From the NCBI GenBank assembly GCA_010093685.1, contig MU006231.1, forward strand, positions 62,001-126,000: a stretch of DNA of 64,000 nucleotides, read 5' to 3'. The DNA is from Ophiobolus disseminans (Eukaryota > Ascomycota > Dothideomycetes > Pleosporales > Phaeosphaeriaceae). The position numbers were made by a program, and so were the translations under genes. Below are positions 1 through 12,682 of the stretch, in pieces; within the stretch, counting starts at the first letter, position 1, and each line of letters opens with the position of its first letter. Under the pieces are notes generated by a model. That model did no database searches, had not been told where the DNA came from, and saw only the letters and a list, made by a program, of their open reading frames with translations.

Positions 1-1603
1 GAGATACACCAAAATGCAACAAGAGTGCTTGTCTGGCTCGGAGTCCTCGATTGCGCAGCCAAAAGGTTGCTTGCGGAGATCCATGTTGTGGCCAGTGACC
101 CTGTCAAACCAGATGATGAGGAAATTATCCGCTTCAATTGTACTTCAGAAGAAGAAGTCGAAGGTGCAATGGTATCAGGTCGTGTGGGCGAACATCTTCG
201 CATTTTCGGCGATGCACACACATAAGAACTGGTGGATCAGATCCTCCTCCTGTGTCACAACCCATATTGGACACGTGTATGGATTGCCCAAGAGATCTTG
301 TTGCCCTCCGAGTACAAGGTATCTGTATTTGATGGAATCAATTGCCACGAGATGTCTCGCTTGCAGGACTATGTCTCTGTCATCGAATTCGATGCCGATT
401 ATTACCCACTTAGCAGTATCCTCGGCCATAGCTTTCTAAAGTGGAGAGATCAGAAAGTTATTACAGATTTTCACGCTAATCCCGAACCTTCGCTATCGAC
501 CTTATTAGCTTTTTTCGCTGGTAGTGGCTGTGAAAACAAGCGGCATCGCATTTTTGCACTCCTTCCACTCACAGATACTGGATCTCTTATTGGAGCTGGC
601 TATGATTCGGATGCCACTGATTTATGTCGTGTGCTCCTCGGGCTGTATATGAAGGACAAGACAATCGACGAAATGGTCACCTTTGGCGCACGGCTTATCG
701 AGGCTCTGGATATTCGAGAACCTATTCATGAGAATCAGAATACCGTACCCAACGATGTACAAGGCGGAGGTGAAATCAACCTCTGGAAAGTACAAATTCG
801 ACGCCGTCATTCAACACTAGTTGCGCCCCCGGTATGGGGTGAATCGACCTTGAGCATCCAGGCGGATTCGTCTGAACCTGAACCTCAACCGCTACACCAT
901 GAACAATCTATGTCATGTCTATTTGTTGGGTTATTTGATGCAGAAAACGTTCACGTGTTAGAATATGCCATTGAAGAGAATGACTCCGGGGTCACCGTCA
1001 AGTACGCGCGCGCTTACGAGTATCTGCTGGGATCTTGCCAATTAGACGGACTTCCACCAGACGAACCTGGAGAGCACGAGTGTCGCAAAGAAGTTAGATT
1101 TTGTTGGCTCGACCGGCCTAGTGAAGACGTATATTACCACACTGGATATTTTAGTCATCGTCATGAGTACAATCCTCGACTCAAGTCGTGGAAAAGACCC
1201 AGAATCGAAATTTTGGAGGAAGTAGTTGGAGCTGTCAGCAAGAACCAGCCCGCTAACTATAGCGTCAAGCCTCGACTAAAGCCAGCTCAGCGAGTTTATA
1301 GCGAAACAGGTCCTTGGACAGGTTACGTGGCGGTAATGCCTCCCGACGTTTTCCCAGCTGCCAAAGGACATCTACAAGCTTCAGAAGCATACTACCGGGA
1401 GCATGGCGAGGGCATGCCAGTATTGACAATATCACGCTCTAGTACTTGTCGCTTTGTCCGGTGGAGATCAACCGAGCAATTGAAGTTGGAACTCAACGTG
1501 TTTGGATTAGCTCGGGCAAAGGTATGTATCATTCGATCACAACCAAAGCTTGAAGATGTCGAGCTAACGGATCTATGAACAGTCTACGTGGCCCTCCCCT
1601 TGA
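1..1603 (+). CDS. HET-domain (heterokaryon incompatibility) protein, 5' truncated
   Basis: The reading frame is open from base 1 and reads EIHQNATRVLVWLG, then NPYWTRVWIAQEI. Both are hallmark stretches of the fungal HET domain, which triggers cell death or vegetative incompatibility in known members. The start lies outside the window. The long frame runs 226-1578, but a clear intron (GTATGT at 1522, GAGCTAAC branch site, AG at 1582, 61 nt) moves the stop to 1601-1603, giving a tail of STWPSP. Within the HET domain an in-frame TAA sits at 223-225. The flanking residues (FGDAHT, then ELVDQILLLCHNPYW) continue in the same frame, so this is either a 45-48 nt intron with a weak donor (GT at 179 or 182, AG at 226) or a nonsense mutation. 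No effector domain other than HET is visible in the C-terminal 300 residues. Confidence 0.75.
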
Positions 1604-2501
1604 ACGACTTCTGAGAATCGGCCGCAAGTAGAATCGGCCAACAGCTTATAGCTGATTAGCACCTGTAAAAGCCCCAGCATCTCTTCTACAGATGCGCTAC
1701 CACCTGACCGCACTATACACCGGGGGTTTACATCTCGAGAACACGGTAATGTGCGGAATGTGCTTCTCATATCATCAATACACTATCCACGTCAACGGCT
1801 TCGCCATTTCGATACAAGACGATCAGCACTTCACCGCAACAAAGTTTGTGTACCAGCTCATTTTCGCGAAGGATTACTCGAGCTACGCGGAGGGACCATT
1901 CCCTCACAAGAGACCAGCTCCATTTTTTCATCGCACATCCTGATACTTCCCTCGGCGGCCATAATACAGATACAATAACTCCCATAACACCCAGGATTAC
2001 AATGCCAGCTGGATAAAGCCACAGTTTTTTATCTTCCATTTGCTACTTCACTTCACCGGCAGCCAACGCGCATTCACCCCGGCCTATTATAGACCCAACG
2101 AAATTCTCTGATGAGCTAGAGACATAAAAAGCTGTGATGCCCCCTGTAGATGGACATCAGAGGGGACCTGACAATTCGTTTGGTACCCGCGCTCTGCAGC
2201 GGGGCATGTATCATATTATTTAGGCTGTGTAAACGAACTGAATGAACCTACTTTCTACACGCACTTCATATGTCCATTTTCAGTTCGATGTTGCATTTTG
2301 AATTTCCGCTTCCAGTTTCGATTCCATTTTCATTCATTACCCTATCATGCACATCAACATCAGAATCTCATCTCATCCCATTCATTCATTACCTACGTAC
2401 CCACAAAATAACTCTAAACCCAACTCCTCGTTGCTTAAACAATGCATGGCATCGACGGTCATACTCATACGCTACGACAAGTACACATACAGGGCTGGCT
2501 T
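1604..2501. other. Intergenic, HET gene to myosin V 3' end
   Basis: Convergent 3' ends of the HET gene and myosin V. The only reading frame of note is the small minus-strand one at 1767-2039, listed separately. A CATTCATT-rich stretch at about 2270-2390 is low in complexity. Confidence 0.5.
1767..2039 (-). CDS. possible small single-pass membrane protein
   Basis: A 90-codon frame begins MEDKKLWLYPAGIVILGVMG and continues into a hydrophobic stretch (residues about 6-27), then a basic half. The hydrophobic segment after a short charged start looks like one transmembrane helix. A possible donor (GTATCA after PPRE) could remove the less convincing second half. There is no recognised family and no second line of evidence. 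Confidence 0.2.
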   Translation of the reverse strand: MEDKKLWLYPAGIVILGVMGVIVSVLWPPREVSGCAMKKWSWSLVREWSLRVARVILRENELVHKLCCGEVLIVLYRNGEAVDVDSVLMI

Positions 2502-5500
2502 TTATGCAGCGACCTCTTCCTGAATCGTACCGTTTTCATGAATGCCATTAGCGTTACCATTTCCATTCATGCCGTTCGTGCCGTCATCACCGTCAACGCC
2601 GTCATATTCCATCTTCTCCTGCTGCGCAATGGCCTGCTGAGACACTATCTCAGCTAGACGCTTGAGGCGGGGGGTTTGGAGCCCTAGATATTGTCAGCGT
2701 CCAGTCTTAAATCGTGATAGTAGTGTTGGGGACTTACATGAAGGCGTGTACGTTTCCAACGCGGTTATAGCGCGGGGTTCCGCAATTTCGTATGGGCCAG
2801 AGTCCTCCATGTCGACAGCAGTCAGCAGCAGGACGTCGCTCTTCTCGGTCACGCGGCTAGCGACGGCTTTCATGATCTCGCCGTTGATGGGTTGCTCGTA
2901 GTCGGCGACGAGGTATTGGTTCAGGAGCTTCTGAATCTGGTTCGGGCTAAGCATCCAGCAGATGTCCTGAATAATCTCAATATCGTTGAGCGTCGCCTTC
3001 TTAAGCTGCAGCAACTTCGTGGCCTGCATGAGATGCTCGAGCTGCAGGGTACCCTCGGGCATATCGTGGGACTTGCACCACTCCTCGATGCGCGTGATGT
3101 TGTAGTTGATCTGCAGTCCACGCTTCCAGGAAAGGAAGTTGCGGCGCATGAGCAGGTCATTGAAGGCCGTGACGCCGACAAGTCGCAGGAGTTCAGTCAC
3201 GCATTGCGTGATGATAGTATCTTCAAGGTAGTAGGCCTTCATGGCCTTGTATACGCTGTTGAGTAGACTGAGGAGGTTGTCCATGCTGAAGGCTGGGGTG
3301 TTGTTGCCCTGCAGCAGCTTGCCGAGGAAGCGGTTGGATTCGTTCGTAACGAATCCAGGGAGGGATTGCGATTCGATGATGGCGGGAATGATCATCTTCT
3401 GGAGCTTCTTCTTGAGCACCTTCATCCAGGTGTGGTAGATGTTGAACTCGAGACTTTCCAAATCGTGCTTGACAATCTCCAATAACCGGTCATACTCGTA
3501 GTTGTCGGTCTTCTGCTGCTCGTACCAGTCCTCGGCGAGGAAGACGAAAGACAGCATCTCGTGGACGTTGCTGAGCCAGAATGCGCCAGGGTTGATGGCA
3601 TCATCAGGGCTGTCGTGCGCCATGACTTCCTGTTGGATAGACTGCATAACGTTCGCCAGGAAGCGCTCAGACTCCTTGACGAAGCCATTGTTCCACATCT
3701 CGGAAGTGACGAGGTTAATGAGGTAAGCAGGGAAGAGGACCTCCTTGTCGGTGGGTGGTGGTGTTGTCGCAGGTGACGGGATCTTCAGGTTCTTAATGAG
3801 ACCAAGAGTAACTTCATCATTAAGAATATCTTCGTCAGCAAGAATGTTCTCAAGTTCCGCCTCGACGTTGTCAAAGTGGGCGAACGTTGAACCAGACAGG
3901 TTTTGCCTGTGGAGAGCGGAGCCAGGTGCCATAGACACAGGCCGTGGGTTGTATGTGACGCTGAAACGATCCATCTCGCGAAGATCGGGACCAGCACTTC
4001 GTCGCTTCGGTGTCTTTGAAGTGACCATGTTGAGGAAACCGCCCGTTTTGGGTGCGTGACCGTTCGCCATTTCGCCACCACCGATAGGACCAGAGCGCTT
4101 CATCAACTCGACCTGCTCTTGCAGCTCGGCGAGCTGTTGTCGTAGTGACATCTTTTCGGTCTCGGTAACGTTGCTTCTCCGCTTGGACTGCTCCAGGTCG
4201 TCTGTGGTCCTCTTGAGCGAGGCGCGGAGCTCCTTCTCCTCTTCCTGCAGATGGCGCATCTTTGCGTTGCTCTCGTCGTAGCTCGTCTGCAGCTTCTTGT
4301 ACTCGTCCTCCATCTGGCTGAGCTTGGCGGCAGTGATACCAGCCTGGTTGGCCTCGGCTTGCAGCTCCTTTTGTCGGTTCTCGAGTGTGCGGCTTCGCTC
4401 CTTGTATGACTTGATTTGGTTTTCGTAGTTCTCGACTTGCGACTTCAGAGACTTGTTCTGCTCCTTCATCGAGCCGAGAGTCTGGGTGAGTTCGACCACC
4501 TTGTTCTCTAGCTTGTAAGAAATGTTCTTGAGATCGCGCGATTCGGCACGCAGAGCCTTGTACTGCTTTCGCGCTTGCCTTCCTCTCCACAGCTTCTGGA
4601 TGACGACGGCACCAGCCCGCTTCTTCCGCCACTCCTTGAGCAGGAGCTGTGACCGCCAGCTGCGCTGACAGATGAGGGCGGCTCGCAGCCATTGCCGGTC
4701 CATAATAGCCTGTCTGAGTAATCGACCCTTCGCTTGAGCCTGAAGTTTGATGATGGAATTGCGGATGATGTGATACTCCTTTCGGACCTTGCTGCCGCGC
4801 CAGACTCTCTGGATCGTCGTTGCAGCCTTGACTTGCCTGGCATCTTCGGCGCGCTCCCTCGCCATGAAACCTCTGGCGAGTGACTGGACGGAAACGACGG
4901 CCTCGCGCATCTCGAGATACACACGGCGGTAGTACTTGGCACGGAGGTTCTTTTGGATCATGACCGCAGCATCGTTGAGCCTGGCTGTTCGCAGGTTCTC
5001 GAGGAAGGCCAGCATACCGGCGCGGAAGAAGATCTTTGTCAGACCCATCTGGTACTTGTCGGTTCCATCGTTCTTGCCAGCACCCAGCGCCTTCTTCAGA
5101 ATCTCTTTGGCCATGTCTCGAATCTCAGGTGTCCATTCGTGAGACCTAACGAGCATGTAGTATCGTAGAGCAAACTCTTCGTAGGTCCATCTTGTCGGGT
5201 AACCAGCGCAACTGATACGGACAGTTTCGAGCACACCACAAGCTCGCAATTGACTCAGAACCATAGGGCCATCAAACTGCCAAGCAGCCTTTGCTTCGTT
5301 GGGCTTGATACACCGGATGTAGTGGACGTCGGTTGAGTTGATTGTGTGCATCAATTCAATGAGCGAGGCTTTGAAGATTCCACCGAGCGTCGGTTTCCTG
5401 TTCACAGCGATCCTGCGACCAGCGGACATGGCAGTTCCAGGCTTGGCGGATTGAGTTGACGCAGTCTCCTTGTCTCGAATTTGTGCCGCAACGTTCAGGA

Positions 5501-7483
5501 TCTCGACCAAAAACTTATTGTTAGAGGCTTTGAGAACCTCCATGTGCTCATCGGGCACTGTATCCCTGTTCTTTTCTATGAAGCCATCGGACTCGTATGT
5601 GACGTCTACGGCATAATGGCACACAGTGAAAGAAGACTTTCCAAAGCGGGGCTTCTTGTAGAACTTGTGCTTGTCGCCAGAGAAGTTGTGATGTAGCTTG
5701 GTCACAAACTGCTCGTCTGAACCCATGGGCAGGCGAGACTCTTCATCAAGGAGTGATAGCACGCCGAGCTTGCCCTCGATGAGATCAATACATGGCTGGT
5801 TGTCCGCGAAGTCGATGAACTGCCAGTCGATCTGTTCGCGCACATACTCTTCCTGCTCGAGCTTGAAGACGTGGGCATTGAACTCTTGTTGCAGCTTCTC
5901 GTTGGCATAGTTGATGCAGAACTGTTCGAAAGAGTTTTTGGCAAAATGTTCAAACCCGTAGATATCGAGTACACCAATAAATGTTTTGGCTTCCATAAGG
6001 ACTTGTTCGGTGGCAAGGGACTCGTTGGTGCGCTCGACTAGCCAGTCGAACAGACTCGAGTAAATAAATTTGGCGACAGAGTCTCGTACGACAACGGCTT
6101 GCTGTTGTGTAAGGTTTGAGACAATCTTCTCTCCACGTGTGATGAGTTGCTTCTTGACTGTCCACTTGGCGAAACTGTTGGCATCGATTCCAAGCAGTCG
6201 TGTGGCCTTGACCAGTGCGGGCTCATCGGGCGAGAGGTTCGAGTCTGTGCGTGTAGCTGTGATCTTGACGTCTCCAATGTGCAGGATACCAGCCAGCAGG
6301 CGCCAGATGTCCGCCTGTATCTCTGGCGGAACACCAACTTTGGCCAAGGACTCTTTTGTCGCAATGAACTCGGCCTTATCATCGACGCCATCGATGACGG
6401 GAGCGCTACCCTGATTGAGGAAGCTGAACTCTTCGACGGGCTTGAGGGCTAGCTCCTCGCGCTCGGCAGCGGTAGCACCCGCAATGAGCTGGTAGAAGAC
6501 ATGGTAATTCCGCTCCTTAAGCGGCTGGAACACGAGTCTCGACCGCTCCAGCAGGTATGTCCTGATCTTGGCACCAATAATATCCGTCTGCTTGTTAAAC
6601 AGAATCTCGATGTATTTACCGAAGCGCGAGGAGTTGTCGTTACGGGTGGTTTTGGCGTTACCGAAGGCTTCCATGATAGGGTTGGTGGCCAGGATCTGCT
6701 CCTCGGTCTCGCTCATGGAGTCGACCTTGCCTCTCCGCTTGCCGGGGTTCTCTGGGGACTCTCGCGTGGCAAAGTATCGCATGATGTATTTGGCGCTGAC
6801 GGTCTTGCCGGCTCCGGACTCGCCCGACACGACGATGGTCTGGTTCTTTCCGTCCCGCAACATGTCGCTGGGTGTGTTAGTGGGTGAGTGGGGAGAGTGA
6901 AAGGGCACCTACGCAAAGGCTTCTTCTGCAATGGCGAACAGATGTGGTGCGCCATAGGACCGCTGCTTGCCGGCGTAGACCTGCACCATGCCAGGGACAT
7001 AGAGGGAGTCGACTCTGGCGAAGGGATTGGTCGCAATGAGGACAATGCCCGAATAGGTGTAGATCTCCTTCTGCAGGTAGCGCAGCTTGATGGCCTGGAG
7101 CACTGCACGCTGTCAGTATGCCGCATGTGTTCCCTTGTCATGTGATGCGTACCAGCCGGCTCATTGAGATGTGACAGGTTGGTCAGGTCGTCGCTGGCCT
7201 CGAGCATGGCCGGGTTCATCAGCGGGGGCAAGTTGGGGTCGTTTCCCGTCTGGATGGCGCTGAGCGTCGTCTCGACGGTTTTTTTCTGCAGTTGCGTGGT
7301 CAGTCTGCAGTCTCCTCCGCTTCATTGAGTGCTGTGTTGGGTGCGTACCTCGCCATTCTCAAGCTGAAAGACCAGCTTCACCTTGTCGCCCTCAATCTTC
7401 TTGTCGACAACCTCGGAGGCGATCCAGCCGTCGGTGGGGTCTGGCTGCCATGCCCGGGTGCCGTGCTCGTAGATGTGAGCCAT
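2502..7483 (-). CDS. class V myosin (cargo-transport motor)
   Basis: Actin-based motor that carries vesicles and organelles to growing tips. Five exons fit by phase: 7483-7349, 7285-7153, 7102-6913, 6867-2738, 2683-2502, giving 1589 residues, the usual class V length. Domain order: SH3-like start (HGTRAWQPDPTDGWIASEV), motor with P-loop GESGAGKT at about residues 168-175, switch-II DIYGFE, about six IQ motifs (residues about 790-910), a coiled coil, then the globular DIL tail (YKAMKAYYL, ICWMLSPNQIQKLL). The last intron (2684-2737) was placed by phase; without it the protein would end in an unrelated tail. The spliced C-terminus is acidic and rich in Gly-Asn, ending IQEEVAA. No disruption was seen. 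Start ATG at 7483 follows AACATCGCCAAT and gives the expected N-terminus MAHIYEHG. Confidence 0.96.
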
Positions 7484-8385
7484 ATTGGCGATGTTGGCGG
7501 TCGGTCCCGCGCTCTCCCTCTGCTCTGCGTGTGGGCGTGGGGAGCGAGTGTTCAGGGTCCAAGCAGTGCTAAAGGAAGTCCCGCTCGCTAGTCAGTGCGG
7601 CCGCTGGGAATGGGGAGTGTCAGCGTGCAGAGTCGCTGCAGTCACAGCGAGCGATGCATGGCTGGGGGTCTAAAGCGTGTGCGTTGGGAGGTTTTGCGTC
7701 TTCTGGCGGTGTCGAGCATCTGGACATTCCATTTCCATTTCCCGCCGCGCTAGAGCCCTCACCGCCAACAGCCCGCTTTCAACAGCACGAGCCAGCCCAG
7801 CCAACGCAGGGGGCTCCGCCAGCCGCCAATCGCTGTGTGCCCCTCCACTGACCACGCAGAACACCTGGAGAGCCGCGCATAAAAGAGTCTCACCACAGAC
7901 GGGCCCTCACCAGCCTGCAGCCGGCTCCACCCAACTGCCTCTGTCCTGCAGCTGCCGCACCTGCTGTACAACCATCGACATGTTCACGTCTCGAGCACAC
8001 GTCAAGCATTCTTACTCGCACCTCCACCACCAAGTGGGCCGACGTGCATGACATCTAATAGCAACGGCACTTCCCCTCGATCCAGCACGCAAAGATCAAT
8101 ACCAACGTTTCAAGCCCCCCGGGATCGCCCGCCGTTTCTGCCACGGCACGCACACTGAAACGACACATCCGCGTCAGAAATGCATAGCTTCAATATTACC
8201 ACTCATGCGCCCCTAGTCTACCTATCCAAGAGCCGTGTCTGTCTTGGGAACGCCATGTTGAATGCTTTTACTTTTGCTTTTGAGCCCGTCCTGTGATTGT
8301 GACAAAGTCGGAGACGGCTGTACCTGGATCTCGGAAGCCACTGAAACTTGACATCCACCAACCCTGCCACTGTCTGCCGGGCTGT
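7484..8385. other. Intergenic: myosin V upstream and phosphoglycerate dehydrogenase 3' flank
   Basis: No gene seen. The part next to 7484 is GC-rich and should hold the myosin V promoter and 5' leader. The frames at 7650-8050 have no convincing protein character. Confidence 0.5.
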
Positions 8386-10011
8386 CTAGTACAGCACTCG
8401 TGTTCGGATGCACGCTGGTTGAGTTAGCTTTTGTCCGCTGTGAAGCTTAGTGTTGAACCCACAAGACAGTTCCTCGAGACTCTGGAAAATGTCCCGGATC
8501 TCGCTCTCCTTCACACTGCTGATGTCCGCCATGAGGTATGCGACCTCGCCTCTCGAGTCGGACATCTGCTTCGCGATATTGTGGTCCAGCAGGATGCCGT
8601 TGACTGCCCACATGTTAGCCTCATTTTCGGGATTTATTTAAGATAATCATGACTCGCCTTGTCGCAGCACACCCGGCACGTTCTTGTGGATGTAGACGAC
8701 TCGCATGCTATTCGGTTCCTCTAGTGTCAAGCCGCGTAGGTTGACTTCTGGCAAGTTCACCGCGCCCAGTGTTGTCCCCTCGTTGACGTATCGGACCAGC
8801 GCTGTGCTGACCTCGATTCCGATCGCGCTCTGAGCCTCCTCGGTGCTGCCACCAATATGTGGGGTCAGGATGATGTTCTTGAGACCAACAAGGTCCTTGG
8901 TCCATGCGTTCAGGTCGTTGGAAAAGTAATCACCGTTGCCAGCAGGCTCATCGGGGAACACATCGATCGCTGCACCTGCAATCTTTCCAGATCGTGACGC
9001 TTCGATGAGCGCAGGAATATCGATGACGGTACCGCGCGCGTTGTTGATGAGATAGCTGCCGTCCTTCATCTTTGCGAACTCGCTTGCGCCGATTAGGTTC
9101 TTGGTGTCTGCTGTCGCCGGCACATGTAGCGAGACGAAGTCGGCTTGCTCCAGGAGCGCATCCAGCGAAGAGACTTGTCGCGCAGTGCCCAGTCCCATCA
9201 TGGTCAGTACATCGTAGTAGATGACATCCATGCCCATCGACTCGGCCAGCACACTCAGCTGGCTGCCGATGTGCCCATAACCGACTATGCCCAGCGTCTT
9301 GCCGCGAATCTCCCAGCAGCCCTTGCTGACCTTGTTCCATGTGCCATTATGAAGTTCCATTGAGCGATCGGCAAGCTGGCGAGCGAGCGCGATGATCTCA
9401 GCGATGACGAGTTCGGCAACGGAGCGCGAGTTGCTGAAGGGCGAGTTGAAGACAGCGATGCCCCTTTGCGCAGCCGTCTGGAGGTCGACCTGGTTGGTGC
9501 CAATGCAAAAACATCCGATGACGATCAGGTTCTTCGCCTCATCGAGCACCTTCTTGGTGAGCTTTGTCTTGGAGCGGATGCCAATGACTTGGACATCGCG
9601 TATCTTTTCGATCAATTGGTCCTCGGGCAAGCTGGCCTTGATCGCCTCGACCTGGTAGCCCTGGTCCGTGAGGATCTTGACACCAGCATCGTTGACGTTC
9701 TCGAGTAGCAGGACCTTGATGTCCTTAGTGTCGAACGGCTTCAGTTGTTTCGCGAGTTGGGAAGCGTGCGAGTTCGCGGGCACGCTCCCGTGGCGGCCAT
9801 CGAGAAAGCTGCCCGACGGTGGCTGTCGAAAGCTGGACGGTGGGCTATGAAAAGATAGATTCGGGCTTGTGCTGAGGTTGAGGCTGTTTGACACGCTGCG
9901 CGCGAGGTTGTTCATGCTTCCAGCGATGTCCCGTGGTGGAGTCATGGCGGGCGCACGGAGTTTGTGGAGGACGCTCGGGTGAGGATTTGATAACTCGATT
10001 GAGGTATGCAA
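8386..10011 (-). CDS. serA: D-3-phosphoglycerate dehydrogenase (first step of serine synthesis)
   Basis: Oxidises 3-phosphoglycerate to 3-phosphohydroxypyruvate with NAD+. Exons 10011-8658, 8603-8463 and 8414-8386 give 507 residues. Visible: the N-terminal substrate domain, the NAD-binding GYGHIG motif, the catalytic segment NNARGTVIDIPAL, DVFPDEPAGNGDYF, LTPHIGGSTEEAQ, and a C-terminal ACT-like domain ending CIRTRVLY, as in yeast Ser3/Ser33. Intron 1 (8604-8657) has a GC donor (AAG|GCGAGT) with acceptor GGGCAG. Intron 2 (8415-8462, 48 nt, GTGGGT donor, GCTAAC branch site) is a multiple of three and has no stop, so retention would only insert 16 residues. The first about 85 residues are a Ser/Pro-rich extension before QLKPFDTKDIKVLLLENV. 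A second start at 9945 (MTPPRDIAGSMNNL) is equally possible. Confidence 0.95.
8604..8657 (-). other. GC-AG intron in phosphoglycerate dehydrogenase gene
   Basis: Read on the minus strand, the exon ends CGACAAG and is followed by GCGAGT rather than GT. The acceptor is GTGGGCAG. Only this junction joins VLRQ to VNGILLDHNI in frame, as the family requires. Confidence 0.8.
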
Positions 10012-10617
10012 TCCGAGGATACCAAGGGTCGCTGAGAGTAGATAGCACTTGTCGAGGACTAGTGCAAAAATGAGCTTTTAGGAAAAGTTTGATCTTGAGT
10101 GCTATTCTAAGGGTAAGTGAAGCATCAAAGAAAGGATGACGGCTGCGACAACAAGCAGCGACACGGCGAACCAGTCAACTTGTCTCCACTCTATGCCAAT
10201 TAACAAGTCTAGCCGGTTTGCTTCTCGAACTGTTAAGCTGACAGCGACATATGACTCCATCGGAGTTCCGAGTCTTTACAAAATTTCTCGACGCGCCGCA
10301 TGATGCAATCGCACTAACCCCTCCATCCCACCACGGTCCACCTGCAACTCGCTTGCGCAATGCTTCTCCGCGATCGGCCCTGGGCCTCCTGCACGAAATG
10401 GCCGATCGCTCAGGCCGGTCGATGCGCACAAGTCATCAAGTCAGACAGCAAGATATGTGACTTAAACGCCATTGCATTCATTATTTATTGTTCGTCTGCC
10501 CAATGTTTGCCCCTTGCTGACGTCATACACCTGCCATAACCAGAGGCAACTTACTGCTCTGATCATGACGAGATGATCCAAGTTGCCAACTTCAATCTTA
10601 CCTTGAACCTTCCGTAT
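10012..10617. other. Intergenic, phosphoglycerate dehydrogenase upstream and G6PD 3' flank
   Basis: About 600 bases with no gene seen. It should contain the promoter of the phosphoglycerate dehydrogenase gene and the terminator of the next gene. Confidence 0.5.
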
Positions 10618-12682
10618 CTATAGCTTCTCGTCGGGCATGGGCCATTGGTAGCCTGCGAAAGCGTCAGTGCATTGTCGAGCGATTACAGAGGTGAGGTCCT
10701 ACCTGCTGCGTCGCTAAACTTGTATCCGTAGGACGACGTGAAGTCATCCAACACGGCCGGGCCGCGGGAGCCTGAGCATAGTTAGACATTGAATGATGTA
10801 TGCACGATACGATAATCCTACCGTAGGGGTACTCCATAGGAATAATCTCCTTGTTGTCATCAAGGTAGTGGAGCAGAGGAGTGAAAATCCTCCAGCTGGC
10901 GTCGAGCTCGTCGTCACGGACAAAGTTGGAGTGGTCACCCTTGAGCGCGTCCAGGATAAGGGATTCGTAGGCTTCGGGAATCTTCAAGTCGGAGAAGCGC
11001 CGCCGGTAGGTGAGATCGAGCTCTGTGACGACAGTTTGCATGCTGAGACCGGGCAGCTTGGAGTTCATCTTAATGTAAACACTCTCGTTTGGCTGCACAC
11101 GGATGACAAGCTCGTTCCTCGGAATGTCCTTGAAGATGCCGGAAGTAACATCCTTGAACTGGATGCGCACCTCCGTCTTCTGCTCGTTGAGGGCTTTTCC
11201 TGCCTTCAGGATGAAAGGCACACCATCCCACCTCTCGTTCTTGATGTATGCGACCATCGATGCGAATGTTGGGCACCGCGAATCCTTGGGAACCGTGTCG
11301 TCCTCCTTGTATCCGGGCTTCGTGCCATCGAGTGACTTTCCATACTGTCCGATGATGACGTTCTTTGGCTCAATCGAGGCCATACCACGAAGGACGCGCA
11401 CTTTCTCGTCGCGGATGTCTTCGGCGGAGAAGGAAATTGGTCGCTCCATGGCGAGGAGGGTGAGAACTTGCAGCAAATCTGAAGTCGTTAGTATTGCTTA
11501 CTGCGGTCAGGGAACACAACTCACGGTTCTGCATGACATCACGGATGATGCCGAACTCGTCAAAGTAGCCTCCTCGTCCTTCTGTGCCAAATGGCTCCTT
11601 GAATGTGATCTATGCATGTCAGCCTTCATCGCCTGTATGCTTCTGTTCTTTCGTACCTGAACGTTGTCGATATGGTTCCTGTTCCATGTAGCGCCGAAGA
11701 ACTCGTTACCGAATCGGAGGATGAGAATGTTCTTGACCATTTCCTTTCCTAGGTAATGATCAATGCGGTAGAGCTCATCCTCGCTCCAGTCGGGTGCAAG
11801 TGCGCGCTGTAGCTCTCGGGAGCTCGGGAGATCCTTGCCGAATGGCTTCTCGACCTGTTGTGCCACTATTAGCTGCATGGTAGCAGGCGGTTAAACATGT
11901 GAACCCACAATGACTCGAGAAATGCCGTTCTTGGGGTAACAGTTGCGCTTCAGATGCTGCGAGACTGGGATGAAGACACTGGGTGGGAGCGCCATGTAGA
12001 ATATCCGGTTCGTCTCCTTGCGGTCCTTCTCGAGCTCCTGGAGGTGCTTCTCCAGCTCAATGAAGGACTCGTCCTTGTCGTACTGGCCAGAGATGTACGT
12101 GCAGTATCCGCAGAACTCCTCCAACTGCTTCTCGAGCTCCTTTGTGGGTGTCTTAATGTACGACTTGACACGCTTGAGGTACTCCTCGTGGTCCATCTTT
12201 GTCCGCGCATATCCGACGATGCGAATGTTCTTGGGGAGGAAGTTGTTGCGGTGCTATGTAGGTGTTAGTATTGACCGGGTCAATGCCGGATCGAACACCC
12301 ACGAGACCGAAGAGCGCTGGGAACTGTTGCAATGTTAGCTATATCTCGAACGGTCTCAATTCTGAATTGCTTACAGTCTTCTTCTTCGCCAGATCACCCG
12401 AGGCACCCAAGACAACTATGATCGTGTTGTCTTTGAGCTCCTTGTTGCTGCTCGGATACTAACATCAGCCAATTGTTCCTCTCCGGCCTCCGCAACGCGC
12501 CCTCGACATTTCGCAGAGCTACCCCTCCAACACACGCCTACACTCCGCCTGAAACATAAGAGGGTCATAAACAAGGATTGCTTTTGGAAAGGGCAGAAGC
12601 TCAGGATTTGGCTGGAATGGAGAGCTGTAACCTACCCAGCAGTAACCTCCTCATGGTGAGGTTGGATAACGGTGTCCGCCAT
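10618..12682 (-). CDS. gsdA: glucose-6-phosphate 1-dehydrogenase (oxidative pentose phosphate pathway)
   Basis: Oxidises glucose-6-phosphate and makes NADPH in the cytosol. Nine exons join in phase: 12682-12636, 12450-12375, 12323-12303, 12253-11909, 11854-11657, 11609-11525, 11478-10822, 10771-10703, 10652-10618, giving 510 residues, the normal fungal length. Seen: NADP-binding GASGDLAKKKT (residues 31-41), active-site signature RIDHYLGKE (193-201), AMERPISF, EYPYGSRGPAVLDDF, and C-terminus GYQWPMPDEKL. Exon 3 is a 21-nt micro-exon coding FPALFGL. The exon 2 acceptor is a tandem CGAGCAG, so Ser17 may be included or skipped. The first intron (12451-12635, 185 nt) is much longer than the rest. 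The start follows from the short exon MADTVIQPHHEEVTAG. Confidence 0.96.

Noticed and set aside
3871..4692. 273-codon minus-strand frame inside myosin V
   Set aside because: Shadow of the coiled-coil region.
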